Origin: Thraustochytrium sp. TN22
Lineage: Eukaryota; Sar; Bigyra; Thraustochytrida; Thraustochytriidae
Length of the DNA stretch: 64,000 nucleotides
Assembly: GCA_013306675.1 (NCBI GenBank)
Contig: JABLUY010000089.1
Coordinates: 62,001-126,000, forward strand
Direction: 5' to 3'
This document shows, in pieces, positions 57,678-64,000 of this stretch. The number at the start of each line of letters is the position of its first letter. Within the stretch, counting starts at the first letter, position 1. The position numbers and the translations under genes are program-made. Below the pieces are notes generated by a model. That model saw only the letters and a program-made list of their open reading frames with translations, searched no databases and had not been told where the DNA came from.

Positions 57678-59678
57678 GGTGGGCGCCGGCGCCATGGATG
57701 GACGGCGTCAGCGGCAGAGTGTCCCGTTCCACAGCCTCAGGAACAGCTCCCGGGAACGGGGGCCAGAACCAAGTTGAACCAACGCCGAGGCACGCCGAGT
57801 AACTTGAATGATCTTGCGGGCGGGTTCTTGCTTGCTGCTGCTCGGTCCTTCAGCCAGGCGCCCGGCCTGTCAGTTGCCCCACTGGCACTTTGTTCATTGG
57901 GCTCTTGATCGATTGGCGCGGGATAGTCGGCGAAGCCTGAGCCTGAAAGGCGCAATTCCGAGGCAATGATCGAAGGCGGCTCAGGCGAGGACGCGCAGGC
58001 TTGCCCATCACGGCGGCACGGAGCAGGAGGCTGCAGGACGGCAAACTTGGGCCCGCCACCGGCTCGGATCCGGGCCGCCGGCGTGCGGGCTGCAGGTCAG
58101 AGCCACGCCGGCCTGCAACCAAGGCCTTGATATGAGATATGAGAATAGTGTGCCGTGGCGGCCACGGAACACTGGCAGCACACTTGGCACCCTTGGCACA
58201 ACTTGAACGATGAAGTTGGCGCGGCGACGGACACCCTCCGAGTCGCCGCGCGAGTTGTGGTCGCGAGGCAACTCGGAGGCGGAGGCCGACAGCAGACAAC
58301 GACCCGGAACGGCCTGGCCCGGCCGGCGGCTGCTCGCGGCCGCTCGCGCGTGCGCTCAAGGCCTTGCCAAGCGCGGCGGGTGCGGCGCAGGCGGCCTGCA
58401 GTGGATGATCGCCCTGTTGATGGCCAGCTGGCACCGGTACCGGACCATACCTTCTGTGCGGCCACGGCAAGCCACGGCAACTCGAGGGCGGCGGCGCCGC
58501 GGCGGTGTGCGCGCCGTGGCGCGTGTCCGTGTCCGCTGGCAAGTGCCCTCGCCGGGCCAGAGAGCGCCGGGCCGCGCCAGGGCTCGCCAGGGCTCGGACG
58601 CTCGGGCTTTAGCTGCCAGCAAAAAAGCCTGGGCCTGACGCCGCTCGGACTCGGCCTAGCCGTCGGGCGCTGCGACTCTGCGCCGCGGCCTCGCTGCTAG
58701 CGACCTCAGCTCGCGAGCTTGGACGTCGCTTGGACGAGCTCGAGTTGCACAGCCTGCCGAAAAGTCGCTCACCCTCGCCAAAGCTTGCTCGTCGTCATCA
58801 CCTGGGCGTAGCCCGCGGCGTGCCGTGCGCGGCTCGTGCGCTGGCCGTGCTCGGCATCACGATCGAGAGCGAGGAAGGAGCTTGCGTTGCCGGTGCTGGT
58901 CGGTCGCGCGATTGCGCTGCCGCTCCCGTTGCTCAGATCCACGAGCTACTAGGCTAGTACGGAGAGGGCGAGAGCCTCCGCCAGCGCTCGATTCATGCGC
59001 GTCGCGCTCGCCGGCGCCTCGACGAGCCGCAGGCGGGCAGGGAGGAGAACCTCAAGCTCGTCTCGTCTCGTCTCGTCGGCGACTCGGCGCTCGTCGGCGA
59101 GGCCGGAGCCGCGCAGGTGAGCATGAAAACCCGGGAAGCCCAGCTGGCTGGTGTTTTGCACGCCGTGCCGAGCCAGAGCGAAGCCAGCAAAGCACGCAGC
59201 GCAGCGCGAGCGTGAGGAGGGAGGCGGCGAGGGCGCGTGAGCGAGCCCAGCGGCCACGTCACGCGGCGGCGGCGCAGCCGCGCAGGTCGAGGTCCGGGAG
59301 AGGCTCGCTCTCGACAGGGAGGGAGGTTTGCCGGAAGCGCTGGAAGTTGGTTGAGGGGAGGGACCCACCGTCGCCAGACTGTGACAGTGAGAGGAAGGCG
59401 ACAAACACACTGCCTGCCCCGCCCGGTTCAGCCGAGGCGAGCGCGAGGCGGGCGCGCGCCATCTCAGCTGCGAGGGAGCGTTGGCAAGGTTGCGAGCTTC
59501 GGCCGCGAGCGTGCGGCGCGGCAAACACGCTTGAGCGAGTGAGCGAGTGAGCGAGTGAGCGAGCGAGCAGCGAGCGAGCTTGAGCGAGCCCGAGCTCGAG
59601 CTTGAGCTTGAGCTTGAGCTTGAGCTCGAGCTTGAGCTTGAGCTTGAGCTTGAGCTTGAGCGAGCAGCGGCGCGCACC
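57678..59678. other. Long intergenic region, no supported gene
   Basis: Presumed upstream DNA of the alpha-CA gene. Ends with GAGT/GAGC repeats (59532-59590) and a (GAGCTT)n tract at 59592-59662, immediately before the start codon. Open frames are low-complexity on both strands. Confidence 0.5.
59592..59662 (+). repeat. (GAGCTT)n tandem repeat in the 5' flank of the alpha-CA gene
   Basis: About twelve hexamers with two C variants, ending 16 bp before the ATG at 59679. It is readable as Glu-Leu repeats in the gene's frame, but the first ATG follows it. Confidence 0.8.
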
Positions 59679-60434
59679 ATGAGCAGCCAGGTGAGCAGCC
59701 AGGCGATCGTGCCGAGCAGGGATCCCGTCACGGACTTTCGCAAGGGGTCGAGGCAGTCGCCCATTGACCTGTCGACGCGGCATGCGCCTAAAAAGGGCTC
59801 GGACACGCTTGACATGACCATCGCGCCGCTCGAGGTTGACCTGACCTTCAGCGGCGAAAAGGACAACGTCAGCGTGCACCCACGCGGCACTGCCAAGGCG
59901 ACCATGCGATGCGAGGAGCACGAGTACGTCCTGCAGGAGCTGCACTTCCACTCGCCCAGCGAGCACACCGTCGATGCCAAGCAGCACGCCATGGAAATGC
60001 ACCTCGTGCACCGCGCCGCGAACGGGAACTTGCTGGTCGTCGCCGTCTTCTTTCGCCCTGGTGTCCACAACCCCTTTCTGGGCGAGGTCTTCGTTGACGA
60101 CATGCCCTCGCGGCCAGGCTCGCCGCACCTGCGGCGCCACCTCGAGCTCCAGACCCTCTTCAACAACCCCACAGAGAGCCTCTTCGTCTACCCGGGCTCG
60201 CTCACCACGCCGCCCTACTCGGAGAACGTCACCTGGTGCGTCTGCCAGCGCGTGCAGGAGGCCTCCACCGACCAGCTGCGCCAGTACCGCGCGTGCGTCA
60301 ACCACGACAATAACCGCCCGCTCCAAAAGCTGCACTCGCGCCAGGTCAAGCGCGTCACATGCACCATCCGCCACGTTGACGCACCCACGCACTCTGCCAT
60401 GCCGGACGCTGGCGCCTGCTGCACCATTTGCTAG
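59679..60434 (+). CDS. Alpha-carbonic anhydrase without signal peptide, CaaX-like tail
   Basis: 251 residues from the ATG in GCACCATGAGC. QSPIDLSTRHA, LHFHSPSEHTVD, MEMHLVH and GSLTTPPYSENVTW are the alpha-CA core. The three zinc-ligand histidines (two in HFH at about 88-90, one in MEMH at about 107) and the Thr of SLTTPP are present, so an active CO2 hydratase is predicted. It has no signal peptide, unlike most algal alpha-CAs, and ends GACCTIC, which fits a CaaX prenylation site (CTIC) with a second Cys before it. This suggests a cytosolic enzyme tethered to a membrane (inference). No introns. Confidence 0.93.
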   Translation: MSSQVSSQAIVPSRDPVTDFRKGSRQSPIDLSTRHAPKKGSDTLDMTIAPLEVDLTFSGEKDNVSVHPRGTAKATMRCEEHEYVLQELHFHSPSEHTVDAKQHAMEMHLVHRAANGNLLVVAVFFRPGVHNPFLGEVFVDDMPSRPGSPHLRRHLELQTLFNNPTESLFVYPGSLTTPPYSENVTWCVCQRVQEASTDQLRQYRACVNHDNNRPLQKLHSRQVKRVTCTIRHVDAPTHSAMPDAGACCTIC

Positions 60435-60662
60435 CCCGCGATGGCGGGTGTAGGGGGCCGTCGTGCCTGAGGGTCCTTCGGGATGGGCTCCCAGGTCCTC
60501 GGCCTCGCTGCGCTTTACTCTTTGACTATTACGTATTGATTCGTGTCTTTGTCCTTTGCATCCCTCGTTGCCTGATGCTTGGCATTATGCACCAGGCACT
60601 GTCCTCACCTTGACGGCTGCGTCAGGCATCGGAGCGCCCACATCGACGCATCACTTGACAGG

Positions 60663-61266
60663 ATGATCAGCATACAAGATGGTCGGTCAGCAGCGACAGT
60701 AGCAGCCTGCTTCTTCAAGCTCTTCTCGGCCGTGTCGTCCTCTCCGCGGGTCTTTGCCGTGCTTCTTCTCGTCCTCGTCGAACTGGCCGTCGCTGGCCTT
60801 CAAGTTGTACTCGTCGCAAAACGTCAAAGGATGCTGACCGTGGGCCCGGCGCTGGAGGGCCTACGGCGCGCGCTGCAGCAGCGCGGGCGGGGCGGCGAGG
60901 ACGCGGCGTGCGCGTCGCTGCAGGCGCGCGCCGAGGCGCGCGTGGCGCGTCTGGAGGCGCACCAGGCGGCGGTGGGCGCGGCCGAGGCGCGGGTCGCGAC
61001 CAAGGCCGAGGCCGCGGCGGCCGACCTGGAGCGCTTCGAACGCGCCGAGACGCTCTTGTGCGCGGCGCTTGAGGACCTCCCGGCGACACACCAGCTCGCA
61101 GCACGCGTGCTGGACCAGACGCGACGCCTTCGAGCCGAGACGCAGCGGGTCGAGGCATTCTTGGACACCTTCATCGAGCGCAAGAGCCGCGCACGTGAGC
61201 AAGCTGCCCTGCGGGCCGTGCGCACGGCGCAGGAGCAGAGGCTGCAGCTCGAGCAGCAGCAGCAGC

Positions 61267-61363
<97 letters not shown>

Positions 61364-61535
61364 CGCTCTTGAGGAGGTGGACCTTCGGCTTGGCGCCGAC
61401 GACCAGGCTCGACTCGAGGCATTCTTGGACGACGACAGCGACGACAAGTCAGCTCGTTCAGAGAGCTCGCAAGCTGCGGCTGATGCGGACGCACAAGCTG
61501 ATGCAAAGACACAAACAGGACAAACAAATCAATGA
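60663..61535 (+). CDS. Membrane-anchored coiled-coil protein with polyglutamine, unrecognised
   Basis: 290 residues from the ATG in AGGATGATCAGC. One hydrophobic helix (RVFAVLLLVLVELAVAGLQV) near the N-terminus, then an Ala/Glu/Arg-rich coiled coil (ARAEARVARLEAHQAAVGAA; RFERAETLLCAALEDLPATH). A polyQ of about 36 residues precedes an acidic C-terminus (LEAFLDDDSDDKSARSESS). Family not recognised. A single-pass type II membrane tether is the simplest reading. Confidence 0.7.
61254..61362 (+). repeat. Polyglutamine tract, almost pure CAA
   Basis: Starts with a few CAG codons, then runs as uninterrupted CAA triplets to 61362. The AP2 protein's polyQ mixes CAA and CAG instead. Confidence 0.9.
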
Positions 61536-61630
61536 TCAGATTCTAACAGAGAGTGAGCGAGACAAGACGACTCGCGCCGCTGCGCGCAGTTCGCATCACG
61601 GGATAGACAAAAGACATGGCGTCGCGCACG

Positions 61631-61755
61631 CGCTCATGCTCGCGCTCATGCTCGCGCTCATGCGCTCATGCGCTCATGCTCGCGCTCATGCGCTCATGCG
61701 CTCATGCTCGCGCTCATGCGCTCATGCGCTCATGCTCGCGCTCATGCTCGCGTGA
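61631..61755. repeat. GCTCATGC-type minisatellite between convergent genes
   Basis: Alternating units CGCGCTCATGCT and GCGCTCAT are repeated about ten to fifteen times. The block ends 16 bp before the stop codon of the M16 gene. Confidence 0.85.
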
Positions 61756-61770
61756 ACGCGCGTGAACACA

Positions 61771-64000
61771 TTACATGAGTACGCACGGCTTGGCAGAGGT
61801 GGAGCTGGCACTAGCGTCGACGGCGTCATCCGTGTAGGAGACCTTTTCAATGCCTTGGAGACCAGGGAGGCAAACGTTCGTGGGCGTACATGCCGGGTTG
61901 AGACGGTAGACGAAGTCGGAGTCAATGAGAGAGACGTACTTGTGGTGCGCCATGAGCTCGCGCACGCAGTCGTTCGGGTAGGTGGCGCTAAAGATGAGCA
62001 CGGAGACGCGACGGCGGAACGCGGAGTTGGGGTGCAGCCAGCGATGAAAGGCTGCCAGAACCTTCTTGCGGCTGACAAAGGTGCGTAGGCCATCAATCTC
62101 CTCGGCGCTGGACTTCCACTGGTAGCTGGGCGGGTTGCGATAAGGAAAGAGCGTGATCGCCTCCCAGAGCGTTTCGCCCTGGCGCCGGATGCCACGCGCC
62201 TCGTCGAGCTTGGTGCGCGCCAGGGCGCAGACGTTGACGTGAAAGTCGTGCAAATCCATGGTGGCCATGCCGGCGTAAAAGTCACTGAGGAACTGGTCGA
62301 CAAAAGCGGCGATCTGCTGCGGCGTAAACTCATTGGAGGTGACCTCAATCACGATGCCCAGCATGCCGCGCACCGAGACCAAGTTCGCCTGCACCGCGTA
62401 GCCGAGCTGCTTGCGTGTGCGCAACTCAGTATAAATGGGCTCCCGCATCATGTACTCGATGGTCTCGCCCAGCAGCCGGTTCTCCAGGTTGTCGGGGCCA
62501 AGCTGGAAGTAGAGCTCCACAGAGTGGCCCTCGGACTCGAGGGCGACCAGGGGAAACACCATGCCCGTAATGGCGTGCCATGGGTCGCGCTTGCGCGGGT
62601 TCACGCGCGCACACGGCACTTCCAAGACGGTGACTTGCGGCATGCTCTCGGGCGGCAGGCCCTCGTGCGCGAACTCGCGCAGAGTCGACGCCAGAATCGC
62701 ATGCGCCGACCGCGCCATATCGGCATCCACATTCCCTGAGACGCACGCCTCCACCTCGGAGCGCCGCATGAGGAGGGCGGCCAGGTCCACCACGTGGGAG
62801 GGCCGCAGACCCGCCGCGGCCTCGGTGAGCGCCTCCGGCTTCCACACGCCCTTAACTAGCGTGTTGTACAGGCCCTGCGAGATGGGCCCCTCGCTCTGCA
62901 GGTGCGACGCCTGATTCGCATAGTCCTGCAGGAGCTCGTCCAGCAGGCTCGCGAACACCTTTGAAGGCACGAGCTCAAAGAGCGCCTCCGAAGAGCTGTC
63001 GGAGGACTGCTCGCTCGTCACAGGGCGCGACGGCGCGTTGCGCGCCGTCGCGCCAGCCGACACATACCTACGCGACGAGCATCGGGCGATGGCGGCCAGC
63101 ATGCTCGTCACACTGCGCAGAAGCGCCAAGCTGCGGCTCGACATGCCCGAGATGGCCAGCGTGAGGCCCTCTTCGTCCGCAATGGTCTCCAGCTCCAGGT
63201 TCGCCAGTGACGCCAGAAACGTCTCGTGCCGCAGCGCCTCAAAGAGCACGCGCGCCAGCAGCTTCAGCAGCACCGTGCCCAGCGGCGTGGCGCTCGGCAG
63301 GCTGCTCACGAAGCGCACCCTGAGCTCCGTGCGCGGCACCACGTTTGTGCGGTCCGGCAGGTACCAGAGTTGCAGCCCGGGCACCGAGGCCTCGGCCGAC
63401 CCGGCCGTGTCCTCCACCAGCGCAGGTACCGAGAGCTCCAGCGGATCCCTCAGCGTGTCCGGGAACGTTGACCAGATGGCGTCCAGCTCCACCTGCGGCA
63501 GCCCATCGTCGTCCGCGGGCGAGGGCCGCTCCGCGTCGAGTCCCAGCGACAGCGACAGCGAGAGACTCGCGCGACGGCGCCGCTTCGGCGTGACCGTGGA
63601 CCCGCTCCGGGCACCCGGCTTCCCGTCTGCGGCCTCCGGCCCCGTCGGGCCCGCCGGCCTGCTGCTACTGCGGCTGCTGCCGCCGTCGCCGCCGCTGCCA
63701 CGGCCGCCGCCCAGGAACTTGGCACCCAGCCGCTTGCCGAGCGAGTCGCGGCGGTGCCGCCGGCCGCCGGGGGCGTCGGGCCAGTCTTTGACGTGCAGCA
63801 TACGGCCATCAACGTCCACCCCCGTCTCGCCTTCGCCTGGCGTGCTCGCCTCGTCGAGCAGCGCGTGCCATGTGTAGAGGCCAGCACCCATGTCGACGAG
63901 GATGCGCGAATCCTTCTTGTCGTGAAACATCACGCGGCCCTCGCGGCGCCCGGCCACTGGCAGCACCGAGCCGCGCGTGAAAATCGGGTCGAGGACGACG
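61771..64000 (-). CDS. M16 metallopeptidase (insulysin/nardilysin type), C-terminal part, CaaX end
   Basis: The frame is open from the window edge to a stop at 61771 (about 742 residues; the N-terminal HxxEH catalytic domain is outside). A variable, Ser/Gly/Arg-rich insert (63500-63780) precedes the domains that close the M16 chamber. EPIYTELRTRKQLGYAV, with its Arg-x6-Tyr pair, matches the substrate-contacting region of insulin-degrading enzyme. VSVRGMLGIVIEVTSNEFTP and YFQLGPDNLENRLLGETIEY are likewise family-typical. The protein ends SAKPCVLM, a good farnesylation CaaX box. Family members degrade short peptides; a prenyl anchor would place this one on a membrane (inference). Confidence 0.88.
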   Translation of the reverse strand, partial: VVLDPIFTRGSVLPVAGRREGRVMFHDKKDSRILVDMGAGLYTWHALLDEASTPGEGETGVDVDGRMLHVKDWPDAPGGRRHRRDSLGKRLGAKFLGGGRGSGGDGGSSRSSSRPAGPTGPEAADGKPGARSGSTVTPKRRRRASLSLSLSLGLDAERPSPADDDGLPQVELDAIWSTFPDTLRDPLELSVPALVEDTAGSAEASVPGLQLWYLPDRTNVVPRTELRVRFVSSLPSATPLGTVLLKLLARVLFEALRHETFLASLANLELETIADEEGLTLAISGMSSRSLALLRSVTSMLAAIARCSSRRYVSAGATARNAPSRPVTSEQSSDSSSEALFELVPSKVFASLLDELLQDYANQASHLQSEGPISQGLYNTLVKGVWKPEALTEAAAGLRPSHVVDLAALLMRRSEVEACVSGNVDADMARSAHAILASTLREFAHEGLPPESMPQVTVLEVPCARVNPRKRDPWHAITGMVFPLVALESEGHSVELYFQLGPDNLENRLLGETIEYMMREPIYTELRTRKQLGYAVQANLVSVRGMLGIVIEVTSNEFTPQQIAAFVDQFLSDFYAGMATMDLHDFHVNVCALARTKLDEARGIRRQGETLWEAITLFPYRNPPSYQWKSSAEEIDGLRTFVSRKKVLAAFHRWLHPNSAFRRRVSVLIFSATYPNDCVRELMAHHKYVSLIDSDFVYRLNPACTPTNVCLPGLQGIEKVSYTDDAVDASASSTSAKPCVLM

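Overview
This window looks like nuclear DNA of a GC-rich, intron-poor eukaryotic microbe, most likely a stramenopile-type protist. That placement is an inference from four things. There are secreted Cys-rich PAN/Apple-like proteins with Pro-Thr linkers, a two-AP2-domain regulator and a gamma-carbonic-anhydrase-like protein. A labyrinthulomycete or pelagophyte is possible, but no marker here decides it. Genes are on both strands, mostly single-exon. The one convincing spliceosomal intron (GTAAGT...CAG, 91 bp) lies in a BAX-inhibitor-1-like gene. Two intron-containing tRNA-Cys genes are present. I saw no reverse transcriptase, integrase, transposase, capsid gene or CRISPR array.

Layout. 1-1.6 kb: 5' part of an ankyrin/nucleotidyltransferase-like protein. 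4.8-19.4 kb: a cluster of five genes for secreted multi-PAN proteins, with a sixth at 28.8-30.7 kb. The first two form an inverted duplication whose 3' coding halves are almost identical while the 5' halves have diverged. The third carries a 549-bp coding module in three copies, plus an in-frame TGA and a frame change. 20.4-27.8 kb: an orphan 875-residue protein, three tandem thioredoxin-fold (GST N-terminal-like) genes and a TBC-WW protein. 31.2-41.7 kb: BI-1-like, DnaJ, a single-pass membrane protein, a gamma-CA-like protein without metal ligands, an ARM-type helical protein and a molybdate-transporter-like MFS protein. 42.0-50.7 kb: valyl-tRNA synthetase, two tRNA-Cys genes, two small membrane proteins and a double-AP2 regulator with polyglutamine. 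52.6-64 kb: a zeta-fold P-loop kinase, two genes with broken reading frames, an alpha-carbonic anhydrase with a CaaX-like tail, a membrane-anchored coiled-coil/polyQ protein and the C-terminal half of an M16 (insulysin-like) peptidase ending in CVLM.

How the genes fit together. Most of 31-64 kb is ordinary housekeeping and shows no operon-like logic. The coherent unit is the PAN/PT family: signal peptide, N-terminal beta-rich domain, Pro-Thr linkers and four to six Cys-rich modules. This resembles an extracellular adhesin or matrix family diversifying by duplication, gene conversion and repeat-length change. It is the best candidate here for an undescribed system. Its function is inferred from architecture only.
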